Origin: CAYNLK01 sp964398055
GTDB lineage: Bacteria > Chloroflexota > Anaerolineae > 4572-78 > J111
Reading direction: 5' to 3'
DNA length: 64,000 bases
NCBI GenBank assembly: GCA_964398055.1
Contig: CAYNLK010000003.1
Span: 124,001-188,000, forward strand
Shown: piece by piece, positions 44,401 to 52,288 of the stretch
Layout: every line of letters begins with the position of its first letter
Position numbering within the stretch: the stretch's first letter is position 1
The notes under the pieces: generated by a model
Databases searched by the model: none
Told to the model about the DNA's origin: nothing
The model's input: only the letters and a program-made list of their open reading frames with translations
Program-made: the position numbers and the translations under genes

Positions 44401-45095
44401 GAGCCGTACCAGATACGTAACAACCCTTCCAAATCTTTCGCCAGATGGGTATATTCTTCGGCCCGCTCAGCTTGCTTTTCTAACCGCTTCAATTGCGGCT
44501 CGATCTCTTTGACAATATCGTTCAACCGGATCAAGTTGGCCCGGGTAGCGTCGAGCCTGGCCAGCGTTTCAGCCCGTTTTTTACGGTGAAAGGTGATCCC
44601 GGCCGCCTCTTCGAAAAGGGTACGGCGTTCGTCGGCGTGGAGGGACAGGACCCGATCAATGGTGCCTTGACCAATCACCGTATAGGTCTGCCGGCTGAGA
44701 CCGCTCTTGGCCAACAAATCGGCCACATCGCGCAGGCGGACCCGGCTGCCGTTAAGATAATATTCATTTTCGCCGGAGCGATAGGCCCGGCGGGAGATGG
44801 TCACTTCTGAAAAATCGAGCGGCAGCCATTTATCGGTATTGTCCAGCACCAACGTGGCCGCAGCCATGCCCAGGCGAGCGCGACCGGTCGAACCGGAAAA
44901 AATCATATCTTCGGTCTTTTTGCCGCGCAGATTGCTGTAACTTTGCTCACCCAGCACCCAGCGAATAGCATCAGCCACGTTTGATTTGCCGCAGCCATTG
45001 GGGCCAACAATGGCGGTGATGCCCTGGTCAAAGTTGAACTGCACTTTGGTGGCAAAGGATTTATAGCCCTGGATTTCGAGTGATTTCAACCGCAT
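41472..45095 (-). CDS. smc: Chromosome segregation protein SMC
   Basis: 1207 aa, the normal size. Walker A GPNGCGKSN (31-39), a long Gln/Ala/Glu-rich coiled coil, then the flexible hinge around 520-660 (GLSGIVGTVSQIIQAPP and GRATFLPLD). A returning coiled coil follows, with the C-terminal head carrying signature LSGGERSLAAQALIFALL and Walker B FVIFDEVDAMLDEAN. With ScpA/ScpB (not in the window) it compacts and segregates the chromosome. The start is ATG at 45095. Upstream lies a perfect 15-bp inverted repeat (45108-45150). It ends at a shared terminator with metVF. Confidence 0.97.
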   Translation of the reverse strand: MRLKSLEIQGYKSFATKVQFNFDQGITAIVGPNGCGKSNVADAIRWVLGEQSYSNLRGKKTEDMIFSGSTGRARLGMAAATLVLDNTDKWLPLDFSEVTISRRAYRSGENEYYLNGSRVRLRDVADLLAKSGLSRQTYTVIGQGTIDRVLSLHADERRTLFEEAAGITFHRKKRAETLARLDATRANLIRLNDIVKEIEPQLKRLEKQAERAEEYTHLAKDLEGLLRIWYGSRWRQSQLELRQAKVRLRQSETVVEAQRKELRELDHQISQLRTEQTVVRGRLTGWYTENNHLFTETEAVRRELAVSEERASQYAAQRAELMAELEPLQANLVRQEQLVAEARLACQASEAHVRQAEEAVRLAQQQVVVHQSRRQAVLDQQAEAERTMRRLEAALTERQTRLAQFAERRTTLQADQNASDAEIARLTEEQQQLQARQAELRAKLQTIDDDLAALAVKQSQQHDALAQLNQQAEELKTQIGLLEREEQTLQARQDLLGKLRTDMAGYYEGVRAVLQPESGLSGIVGTVSQIIQAPPELDVAIEVALGSRLQDVVTNSFAEAEAAIDYLKSTRRGRATFLPLDTIRVGEAAAVPDLPGVIGLASALVETESRLWPIVEQTLNRTVIVDDLSTARRVFAAMRGGFQIVTLAGELMRSGGAVTGGRTRSQQGQEGTFLAREREWREMPARLARLTEAQQELSTRLADQHDQAAAINRSIQSLAEVQQAEQAKAQELQTANVELNRLLEQGRVNLGWQQELKSRAAAELARLDQRQAEVQGELAALEQQRQQAEAGARQLAEQVAQLSAENLLAGLSQAEAKLAAVQSESKSQQAILASQTAAWQQLTGQIETKQARAGFLAAERESLLAQQAQLHSRQETFTQQLDQFSAKIREAEQHLTDLQSRQAHLEQTESGARQRLQWVESEFSRASLEAARRQDELDNLQRQIQDDLGLVSLEMSDEQVGQPVLPIHPLVSDLPVVEELPAGLEEDVRRLKVQMRRLGSINPEAPREYTALQERHDFLTGQIADLEAAAADLKEIIARLDRSMEESFTDTFNKVAIEFERYFKSLFGGGEARLLLTDPANLVDTGVEIVARPPGKRLQSLALLSGGERSLAAQALIFALLRISPTPFVIFDEVDAMLDEANVGRFREALLALAREIQFIVITHNRKTIEAANTIYGVSMGSDSVSQAYSLKIEDWVEEEKVRLRRN

Positions 45096-45107
45096 AATGA
45101 TAAAACG

Positions 45108-45150
45108 TGAAACGTGATGCGTTCAAAACCTGCTCACGCATCACGTTTCA
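45108..45150. repeat. Perfect 15-bp inverted repeat upstream of smc
   Basis: TGAAACGTGATGCGT (45108-45122) and ACGCATCACGTTTCA (45136-45150) with a 13-nt loop. The left arm contains two AACGTGA heptamers, linking it to the window's heptamer repeats. Confidence 0.75.
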
Positions 45151-45465
45151 GCCCGACTAATTTCGAGTCTACCATCATAATTGTCGCCGTCAGTATAGCC
45201 GATTCCGGCGGATAGTCAAACGTTGATTTTGCCGCTTCCGGGATTCAATCAGAACCATTTCCGGCCAGGGGTGTTAGAAATAGCGTGGATTGGTTGTCGG
45301 CGTTTTTGGTCAAGCCAGGTGGATATTTTTGAAGCACGAAAGCCACAACAGGACGAATAAACCAAAATTTGCCAAATTTACTTGATTTTATTCGGCCAAT
45401 TCGATTTTTTGAGCGATTTGTGTTTTTGAAATCATCGCGCCGAGAGAAAAGTGTCCGGTAGCGAG

Positions 45466-45493
45466 TTGTTGGGTAACAAACGCCGGGTATAAT
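45466..45493 (+). promoter_or_regulatory. Promoter of the methylmalonyl-CoA operon
   Basis: TTGTTG (45466-45471), 16-bp spacer, TATAAT (45488-45493), ~58 bp before the mutA start codon. Confidence 0.6.
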
Positions 45494-45551
45494 GATGCGG
45501 TTAATGAGATTGGATGAGAACCACTATAATTGAACGGGATGGGGGGTGGGT

Positions 45552-47720
45552 ATGTCAACTGAGTCGCAAAATAATTTACCGCCGGCAGGCAATGGCCGGC
45601 TATTCGATGAGTTTGCCTGGCCGTCGTACGAGGAGTGGCGGCAGATCGTTGAGCAACACCTCAAAGGCGCGCCGTTTGAAAAGAAACTGATTACCCGCAC
45701 CTATGAGGGCATCGATATCCAGCCGCTCTACCGGCAAGAGGATGAGCAGGATTGGCCCCAGCTCAACTCACTGCCCGGTTTTCCACCGTACAGCCGCGGC
45801 ACTACCGCCCTGGGCCACACCAACCAGCCCTGGGGTGTGTCACAGGAGCTGCCCTACCGCACCCCGGCCGAGTTCAACTGGGCCGTTCGGCACGATTTGG
45901 AGCGGGGTCAAAACATCATCAACCTGGTGCTCGACAAGGCCACCCTGTTTGGCCAGGACCCGGACGAGGCCAGAGTAGGCGATGTCGGCCGGGGCGGCGT
46001 TTCCATTGCCACGGTCGATGACCTGGCCATAGCCCTGAACAAGATCGACCTGGAACAGGTGCCGGTTTTTATGCAGGCCAGCTCGGCCGCCCTGCCGATG
46101 ACCGCCCTGTTGATGGCCCTGGTCCGGCGACAGGGCAAATCGACCAAAAAATTGCGGGGTTGCATCGGCATGGACTCGCTGCAAACGCTGGTGACCGAAG
46201 GTGAGTTCCCCCGCTCGTTGAAAGGGGCTTATGACCGGATGGCCCATCTCACCATCTGGGCCAAAAAATATGCCCCCCAGATGCACACGGTCAATGTGCA
46301 TAGCCAGCCCTACCACAACGGCGGCGGCAACGCCGTGCAAGAAGTTGCTTTTGTACTGGCCACGGCTACCGAGTATCTGCGCCAATTGTTGAACCGAGGG
46401 TTGCTGATTGAGGATATTGCGCCCCGCATCTGCTTCTCCCTCTGTGTGGGCACCAATTTCTTTATGGAAATAGCCAAATTGCGGGCGGCCCGGCTACTGT
46501 GGGCCAAAATCGTGGCTGCCTGTGGCGGCGACGAAAGCGCCCAAAAGATGTCGATCCACGTCCGCACCTCCTCGTGGAATAAAACCATCTTTGATCCATA
46601 CGTGAATATGTTGCGCACCACCGTGGAAGCCTTTGCCGGGGCCATTGGCGGGTGCGATAGTATGCACATCGGTGTTTTTGACGAACCGCTAGGGCTGCCG
46701 GATGCCTTTTCGCGGCGTATCGCCCGCAACACCCACCTGATTCTACAACACGAGAGCCACATCAATAAGATTGTGGACCCGGCCGGCGGCGCCTGGTACG
46801 TGGAAACCCTCACCGACGCCCTGGCCCGCCAGGCCTGGGCCTTGTTCCAGGAGGTCGAGCGGCAGGGCGGGATGGGCCAGGCCGTGTTGGCCGGCTTTCC
46901 CCAGGCCCAGGTGGCCGAAACTGCGGCCCGGCGCGCCCTGAACATTGCCCGCCGCAAGGATGTGTTTGTGGGCACCAACATGTTCCCCAACCTGGAGGAA
47001 AAACCGCTCGACGTGCCCCAGGTGGATTACGAAGACCTGCACCGGCGGCGGGCTAATTACATCGTCCAGCATCGCACCTCATTGGACAATACCACCAATA
47101 CCATTGTGCTGTACAAACTGGTCGAAGTGCTGAATGCCCAATGGGAGGATACTATCGAGGCGGCTATCGAAGCGGCGCTGGCCGGGGCCACCCTGGGCGA
47201 AATTGCCAAAACCCTGCGCACCGGCGACGAAACACTCACCACAGTTGAACCTATCCGGCCCCAACGCGGCACCGAAGCCTTTGAGTCTCTGCGCGTGGCC
47301 AGCGAGGTGTTCGCTGCCACAAGCGGCTCCCGGCCGCAGATATTTTTGGCCAATATCGGACCGGTGGGGCCATATAAGGCCCGGGTTGATTTTACCACCG
47401 ACTTCTTTCAGGTCGGCGGCTTTGAGGTGCTGGGCAACGAGGGCTTTGCCACCGTCAGGCAAGCTGCCCGGGCCGCCATCGACTCAGGCGCGCCGGTCAT
47501 GGTGATCTGCGGGCCTGATGAGGTCTACCCCAAAACCGTACCGCGGCTAATCCGCACGATCAAGCGAAACTGTCCGGAGGCGATCATCCTGCTGGCCGGC
47601 CGCCCGGCCGACGACCAACTGGCCGTTTACCAGAAGGCCGGCCTGGATGATTTTATCTATCTGGGAGCCAATGTATACGATAAACTGTTAAATCTGCAAC
47701 ATAAGTTAGGAATTGTATAG
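45552..47720 (+). CDS. mutA: Methylmalonyl-CoA mutase small (beta) subunit
   Basis: 722 aa. N-terminal acyl-CoA TIM-barrel like the large subunit, C-terminal Rossmann domain (about 600-722). The cobalamin-ligand motif DxHxxG is replaced by NIGPVGPYKA, so it cannot bind B12 and is the structural subunit, as known for MutA. It pairs with MutB in isomerising methylmalonyl-CoA and succinyl-CoA for propionate metabolism. ATG at 45552 is preceded by a G-rich site; a GTG two codons earlier is in frame. First gene of mutA-mutB-meaB-epimerase. Confidence 0.9.
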   Translation: MSTESQNNLPPAGNGRLFDEFAWPSYEEWRQIVEQHLKGAPFEKKLITRTYEGIDIQPLYRQEDEQDWPQLNSLPGFPPYSRGTTALGHTNQPWGVSQELPYRTPAEFNWAVRHDLERGQNIINLVLDKATLFGQDPDEARVGDVGRGGVSIATVDDLAIALNKIDLEQVPVFMQASSAALPMTALLMALVRRQGKSTKKLRGCIGMDSLQTLVTEGEFPRSLKGAYDRMAHLTIWAKKYAPQMHTVNVHSQPYHNGGGNAVQEVAFVLATATEYLRQLLNRGLLIEDIAPRICFSLCVGTNFFMEIAKLRAARLLWAKIVAACGGDESAQKMSIHVRTSSWNKTIFDPYVNMLRTTVEAFAGAIGGCDSMHIGVFDEPLGLPDAFSRRIARNTHLILQHESHINKIVDPAGGAWYVETLTDALARQAWALFQEVERQGGMGQAVLAGFPQAQVAETAARRALNIARRKDVFVGTNMFPNLEEKPLDVPQVDYEDLHRRRANYIVQHRTSLDNTTNTIVLYKLVEVLNAQWEDTIEAAIEAALAGATLGEIAKTLRTGDETLTTVEPIRPQRGTEAFESLRVASEVFAATSGSRPQIFLANIGPVGPYKARVDFTTDFFQVGGFEVLGNEGFATVRQAARAAIDSGAPVMVICGPDEVYPKTVPRLIRTIKRNCPEAIILLAGRPADDQLAVYQKAGLDDFIYLGANVYDKLLNLQHKLGIV

Positions 47721-47745
47721 CTATAGCCCCAAAAACGTTTTTGCG

Positions 47746-47802
47746 GGGATTGGGGGATCAGGGGATTGGGGTATGAAAAATTGGGGAGAATCCCCCAATC
47801 CC
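47746..47802. repeat. Heptamer-derived hairpin between mutA and mutB
   Basis: GGGATTGGGGGAT (47746-47758) and ATCCCCCAATCCC (47790-47802) are perfect 13-bp inverted arms; GGGGATT units recur between them. A 12-bp AAAAACGTTTTT palindrome (47731-47742) lies just before. May tune mutA versus mutB expression. Confidence 0.75.
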
Positions 47803-47865
47803 CTAATCACCGCCCAAAATGATTGAAAAAGTCTTTTCCGTACATCTATTGTAGAAGGAATGATG

Positions 47866-50058
47866 ATGAGCGATTTTCCTGATTTCACCCAAATCGACTA
47901 TGACGGCCAATTTACGCCGGTTGACGAACAGCAGTGGCGCGACCAGGCCGAACGGGAAGCCGGAATGCCGCTGGAGCAACTTGTCTGGAAAACGATGGAG
48001 GAAATCGACGTCAAACCGCTCTATACCCGGGCCGACCGGGCCGGCCTGGAACATCTCGGCTTCACCGCCGGTATTCCGCCCTTTCTGCGTGGCCCTTACC
48101 CGACCATGTACATCACCCGGCCCTGGACAGTGCGCCAATATGCCGGTTTCTCCACGGCCGAGGAGAGCAACGCTTTCTACCGCCGCAACCTGGCCGCCGG
48201 GCAACGCGGGCTGTCGGTAGCGTTTGATCTGGCCACCCACCGCGGCTACGACTCCGACCATCCCCGGGTGGTCGGCGATGTGGGCAAGGCCGGGGTGGCG
48301 GTCGACTCTATTCTGGATATGAAGATTCTGTTCGACGGCATTCCACTCGACCAGATGTCGGTGTCGATGACCATGAACGGGGCGGTGCTGCCGGTGCTGG
48401 CCTTCTATATCGTGGCGGCTGAGGAGCAGGGGGTCAAGCCGGAGCAATTGACCGGCACGATTCAGAATGACATCCTGAAAGAGTATATGGTCCGCAACAC
48501 CTACATCTATCCGCCCGAACCGTCCATCCGCATCATCGCCGATATTTTTGCCTTCACCTCCAAATTTATGCCCAAATTCAACAGCATCAGCATTTCGGGC
48601 TACCACATGCAGGAAGCCGGCGCGCCGGCCGACCTGGAACTGGGCTACACCCTGGCCGATGGGCTGGAGTATGTGCGCACCGGCCTCAAAGCCGGCCTGG
48701 GTATCGATGAGTTTGCCCCGCGCCTCTCCTTTTTCTACGCGGTGGGGATGAACTTTTTTATGGAAGTAGCCAAATTGCGAGCGGCCCGACTGCTGTGGGC
48801 CAAGCTCATCAAACAGTTCAATCCGCAAAATCCCAAATCGATGGCGCTGCGCACCCACTGCCAGACCTCCGGCTGGAGCCTGACCGAGCAGGACCCCTTC
48901 AACAACGTTACCCGCACCTGCATCGAGGCGATGGCGGCAGTGCTGGGCCATACCCAATCGCTGCATACCAACTCGCTGGATGAGGCCATTGCCCTGCCCA
49001 CCGACTTCTCCGCCCGGATTGCCCGCAACACCCAGCTTTTTCTGCAAAATGAAACCGGTATTTGTAACGTGGTCGATCCGTGGGGCGGCTCATATTTTGT
49101 CGAGGCGCTCACCGATGCGCTGCTGCGGCGAGCCTGGCAGCACATTCAGGAGATTGAGTCCCTGGGCGGGATGGCCCAGGCAATTCAAACTGACTTGCCC
49201 AAAATGCGTATCGAAGAAGCGGCGGCCCGGCGGCAGGCCCGGATCGACTCGGGCCAGGAGGTGATTGTCGGTTTGAACAAATACCGGCTGTATCGCGAGG
49301 AGGCCATCGAGATTTTGGAGGTCGATAACACGGCCGTTCGCCAGGCCCAAATCAGGCGGCTGGCCGAGCTGCGGAAACAGCGGGATGAAGCCAAAACTCA
49401 GGCCGCCTTGAATGCCTTGAGCCACGGCGCTGAAACCGGTGAGGGGAACTTGCTGGCCCTATCCATTGATGCGGCCCGGGCCAGAGCGACATTGGGGGAG
49501 ATCAGTTACGCGATGGAAAAAGTTTTTGGACGACACAGAGCAATCATCAAATCGATTTCCGGCGTTTACAGCCGGGAGTTTGGCGAGCAGGATGAGATTG
49601 GCGAAGTGCGTCAGTTGGCAGATGAATTTGAGTTGATCGAAGGTCGCCGTCCCCGGATTATGATTGCCAAAATCGGCCAGGATGGGCACGACCGGGGGGC
49701 CAAAGTGATTGCGACGGCTTTTGCCGACCTGGGGTTTGACGTGGACATCGGCCCGCTCTTCCAGACGACCGAGGAGACGGCCCGGCAGGCGGTTGAAAAC
49801 GACGTCCACATCGTCGGCATGAGTTCTCTGGCCGGCGGACACAAAACCCTGCTACCTGACCTGATCGAATCGTTGAAAAAGCTCGGCCGAGAAGATATTA
49901 TGGTGGTTCTGGGCGGGGTCATCCCGGCCCAGGATTACGAATTTTTGCGGGAACACGGCGCGGCGGCCATCTTTGGCCCCGGCACAGTCATTCCCCTGGC
50001 CGCCAAGAAAATTCTGGCCGAACTTAAAGAACGCCTGACCTATACGGACGATGAGTGA
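47866..50058 (+). CDS. mutB: Methylmalonyl-CoA mutase large (alpha) subunit
   Basis: 730 aa. Barrel domain with FDLATHRGYDSDHPRV, MTMNGAVLPVLAFY and RTHCQTSGWSLTEQDPFNN, then a C-terminal B12 domain with DGHDRG (606-611), where His608 is the cobalt ligand, plus MSSLAGGH and VLGGVIP. Catalyses the adenosylcobalamin radical rearrangement of (R)-methylmalonyl-CoA to succinyl-CoA. Three ATG codons follow each other; I used the third (47866), which is best spaced from AAGGA. It overlaps meaB by 8 bp. Confidence 0.96.
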   Translation: MSDFPDFTQIDYDGQFTPVDEQQWRDQAEREAGMPLEQLVWKTMEEIDVKPLYTRADRAGLEHLGFTAGIPPFLRGPYPTMYITRPWTVRQYAGFSTAEESNAFYRRNLAAGQRGLSVAFDLATHRGYDSDHPRVVGDVGKAGVAVDSILDMKILFDGIPLDQMSVSMTMNGAVLPVLAFYIVAAEEQGVKPEQLTGTIQNDILKEYMVRNTYIYPPEPSIRIIADIFAFTSKFMPKFNSISISGYHMQEAGAPADLELGYTLADGLEYVRTGLKAGLGIDEFAPRLSFFYAVGMNFFMEVAKLRAARLLWAKLIKQFNPQNPKSMALRTHCQTSGWSLTEQDPFNNVTRTCIEAMAAVLGHTQSLHTNSLDEAIALPTDFSARIARNTQLFLQNETGICNVVDPWGGSYFVEALTDALLRRAWQHIQEIESLGGMAQAIQTDLPKMRIEEAAARRQARIDSGQEVIVGLNKYRLYREEAIEILEVDNTAVRQAQIRRLAELRKQRDEAKTQAALNALSHGAETGEGNLLALSIDAARARATLGEISYAMEKVFGRHRAIIKSISGVYSREFGEQDEIGEVRQLADEFELIEGRRPRIMIAKIGQDGHDRGAKVIATAFADLGFDVDIGPLFQTTEETARQAVENDVHIVGMSSLAGGHKTLLPDLIESLKKLGREDIMVVLGGVIPAQDYEFLREHGAAAIFGPGTVIPLAAKKILAELKERLTYTDDE

Positions 50059-51187
50059 AACCTCACGGAAACCAGAGTGGAGCCCGGCCGACAGCGGCGA
50101 TGCCTTTGCCAGCCGGATTGTCAAAGGGGTGGAGGCCAGTCATGATGGGTTGCGCCAGCACAGCGGGCCGGCTGGGCCACAACCACTGGCTATTCGGCGC
50201 AAGCGCCTGGGTGTAGACGATTACGTCCAGGGCGTGCTGGCCCACGACCGGCCCACCCTGGCCCGGACCATTACCTTGGTTGAGAGCAACGCCCCGGCCC
50301 ATATGGCCCTGGCCCAAGAAGTTTTGCAGCAACTGCTGCCCTACACCGGCCAATCGATTCGAGTGGGCATTACCGGTGTGCCGGGTGTCGGCAAAAGTAC
50401 CTTTATCGATAGTTTAGGTTGTTTACTATGCGAAAAAGATTACGGGGTTGCCGTTTTGGCTGTTGACCCCAGTAGCAGCGTGACCCGCGGCAGCATTTTG
50501 GGTGACAAAACTCGCATGCCCAACCTATCCCGCCAGCCCAACGCCTTTATTCGCCCCTCGCCAACCAGCGGCGCGCTGGGCGGGGTCACCCGTAAGAGCC
50601 GGGAGACGATCCTGGTGTGCGAGGCGGGTGGTTTCAATGTGATTCTGGTCGAAACGGTGGGGGTTGGGCAGAGCGAGATTGCCGTCCGCTCGATGGTGGA
50701 TTTTTTTCTGCTGCTGATGCTGACCGGGGCCGGCGACGAGCTGCAAGGCATCAAAAAAGGGACGATTGAGTTGGCTAACGCCCTGCTCTTCACCAAAGCC
50801 GACGGCCATAACAAAATCCGGGCCGAGGCCGCCCGGGCCGAGTACGCTCTGGCCCTGCAATATCTCTCACCGGCGACCGAAGGTTGGAAAGCGCAGGTCC
50901 GCACCTGCTCCGCCCTGACCGGAGAGGGTATCGCCGAGATATGGGCCTTGATCGAGGAGTTTCGGCGGCAAACGACCACCTCCGGGGTGTTTCAAGCCCA
51001 ACGCCAGCAACAGGTGCTGGATTGGATGCAAGAGATTGTAGAAGAACACCTGTTTGCACTCTTTTTTCACCATTCCGGTATTCAAGAAATCCTGCCTCAA
51101 ATTGAGCAGGCTGTCCTGAGCGGTGAGATGCCGCCTACGGTGGGCGCGCAAAAGTTGCTGGAAAAATTTGAAGAAGAGAGGCGGTAG
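50051..51187 (+). CDS. meaB: Methylmalonyl-CoA mutase GTPase chaperone MeaB
   Basis: 378 aa G3E-type GTPase of the MeaB/ArgK family. P-loop GVPGVGKST (109-117), Asp-rich VDPSSSVTRGSILGDKTRM, VETVGVGQSE switch and NALLFTKAD (NKxD-like). It gates delivery of adenosylcobalamin to and protects MutB. It has a ~50-residue N-terminal extension before the helical region, and a C-terminal dimerisation helix. The start overlaps the mutB end (GATGAGTGA), indicating coupled translation. Confidence 0.95.
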   Translation: MSETSRKPEWSPADSGDAFASRIVKGVEASHDGLRQHSGPAGPQPLAIRRKRLGVDDYVQGVLAHDRPTLARTITLVESNAPAHMALAQEVLQQLLPYTGQSIRVGITGVPGVGKSTFIDSLGCLLCEKDYGVAVLAVDPSSSVTRGSILGDKTRMPNLSRQPNAFIRPSPTSGALGGVTRKSRETILVCEAGGFNVILVETVGVGQSEIAVRSMVDFFLLLMLTGAGDELQGIKKGTIELANALLFTKADGHNKIRAEAARAEYALALQYLSPATEGWKAQVRTCSALTGEGIAEIWALIEEFRRQTTTSGVFQAQRQQQVLDWMQEIVEEHLFALFFHHSGIQEILPQIEQAVLSGEMPPTVGAQKLLEKFEEERR

Positions 51188-51193
51188 CAGGTA

Positions 51194-51268
51194 GCAGGTG
51201 GCAAGTTGCAAGTTGCCACTTGCCACCTGCGACTTTGCGACCTGCAGCTTTGCGACTTGCTACTTGAA
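51194..51268. repeat. Heptamer array with inverted arms between meaB and epimerase
   Basis: GCAGGTGGCAAGT (51194-51206) and ACTTGCCACCTGC (51218-51230) are perfect inverted arms. Heptamers of the GTAGCAG, GCAAGTT, GACTTTGC and GACTTGCT kinds continue to ~51268. Confidence 0.75.
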
Positions 51269-51279
51269 AAGGAGTATCA

Positions 51280-51678
51280 ATGAGTACCAAACTGAATCAT
51301 ATCGCCATTGTGGTCGAGGATATTGAGCAGGCCCTGGCAGTTTACCGGGATGCCATTGGGTTGCATTTGGAAAACGTAGTTGAAGAACCGGTCGAGGCCG
51401 TGCGGGTGGCCTATCTGCCTACGGCGACCGGCAAAATCGAGCTGATCCAGCCAACCACCCCTGATTCCGGTGTGGCCAAGTATCTGGCTAAAAAGGGAGA
51501 AGGTCTGCACCACATCTGCCTGGAAGTGGACGATATCGAAGCGACAACCCGCCGGATGATGGCACAGGGAATGGAAGTCTTAGGGGAAGTCCGCACCAAT
51601 AAGCGCGGTGACAAGTATATTTTTATCCATCCCAAATCGGCCCACGGTGTCCTGCTCGAGTTATACCAGATAACTTAA
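51280..51678 (+). CDS. mce: Methylmalonyl-CoA epimerase
   Basis: 132 aa VOC-fold enzyme with two beta-alpha-beta-beta-beta modules. Metal ligands fit His7 (LNHIAIVVED), the His in GEGLHHICLEVDD and the Glu near the C-terminus (VLLELYQI). It interconverts (S)- and (R)-methylmalonyl-CoA, supplying MutAB. Size is typical. AAAGGAG precedes ATG. It completes the propionyl-CoA/succinyl-CoA module; propionyl-CoA carboxylase is not in the window. Confidence 0.95.
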   Translation: MSTKLNHIAIVVEDIEQALAVYRDAIGLHLENVVEEPVEAVRVAYLPTATGKIELIQPTTPDSGVAKYLAKKGEGLHHICLEVDDIEATTRRMMAQGMEVLGEVRTNKRGDKYIFIHPKSAHGVLLELYQIT

Positions 51679-51774
51679 GAGCATATCCAGAAGTTACTTT
51701 CCACTTTAGGCTCGTCCTTAGACCATTTCTGCCCTATCTTTAGGGTTATGAAGTGGGTGATGAGAAACTCAAAT

Positions 51775-51806
51775 AATTACCTCCAACCTGGTGGTTGGGG
51801 GTAATT
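51775..51806 (+). terminator. Terminator of the methylmalonyl-CoA operon
   Basis: AATTACCTCCAACC (51775-51788) pairs with GGTTGGGGGTAATT (51793-51806), one G-U type mismatch, 4-nt loop, followed by GTTTGTTT. Confidence 0.75.
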
Positions 51807-52203
51807 GTTTGTTTGGCTGGTATTAGAGACCATTGTTCCACAGCTATGATCTGCCTGTCTCTCTAACCGAAATGTGTTCGCTCAAAACAATTGGGGCAAT
51901 TCAATTAAACACCAGGACTTCGGTACTAATAGGACAAAAATACCTAATAATTGGGGTACAACTCCAAGTTGTTTGTTGTTAAAATCCTTAACAGGGCAAA
52001 AATTCTCTTTTTTGAGAGGGTTTTTAGAGCACCATCAGGTCAAACCTATACCGATCCGGTCAGGGCTGCTCTTCTCCCTGAAGCCTCTAGCCCCACAGGC
52101 GGCTGTTCTTTCCTCCGTCCTGGCCTGCACAGATAAAGAGCTTTTTAAATTTCTATTCAATCGTACCTGAATAACAAAATTCTTGCCCATTAAGCAAGAA
52201 ATT

Positions 52204-52253
52204 TAGACAGGATTTACAGGATTAAATTTTAAGAATCTTGTTACTCCTGTCTA
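52204..52253. repeat. Inverted TAGACAGGA repeat upstream of the terpene synthase gene
   Basis: TAGACAGGA (52204-52212) and TCCTGTCTA (52245-52253) are exact inverted copies; ACAGGATT also recurs at 52216. It looks like a degraded dispersed repeat lying 36 bp before the start codon. Confidence 0.5.
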
Positions 52254-52288
52254 TTTTAGTTCCGGTTGAACCGGGTTAGGAGAATGAT

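Larger units (their letters stand above)
45096..45551. other. Divergent intergenic region between smc and mutA
   Basis: 456 bp without a gene. It holds the inverted repeat near smc (45108-45150) and a promoter for mutA (45466-45493). The middle part is AT-richer and shows nothing else recognisable. Confidence 0.6.
51679..52288. other. AT-rich intergenic region before the terpene cassette
   Basis: 610 bp. Contains the terminator of the mut operon (51775-51806), an unsupported 98-codon open frame (51874-52170), a small hairpin around 51958, and an inverted pair TAGACAGGA/TCCTGTCTA (52204-52253). No clear promoter could be placed. Base composition shifts to more A/T here, continuing through the next two genes. 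Confidence 0.55.

Noticed and set aside
45552..47720. Missing B12 ligand in mutA as a possible inactivating mutation
   Set aside because: Loss of DxHxxG is normal for the small subunit of heterodimeric methylmalonyl-CoA mutase; MutB keeps it.
10100..51268. Repeat arrays as possible CRISPR loci
   Set aside because: Units are 7 bp, contiguous and without spacers; no cas gene is present.
51874..52170. 98-codon open frame before the terpene cassette
   Set aside because: No ribosome-binding site, no recognisable domain, and it lies in AT-rich intergenic DNA between a terminator and a repeat.
51679..52288. Long leader as a possible riboswitch
   Set aside because: No conserved cobalamin, cyclic-di-GMP or other riboswitch core was recognised; the hairpins present look like a terminator and a dispersed repeat.
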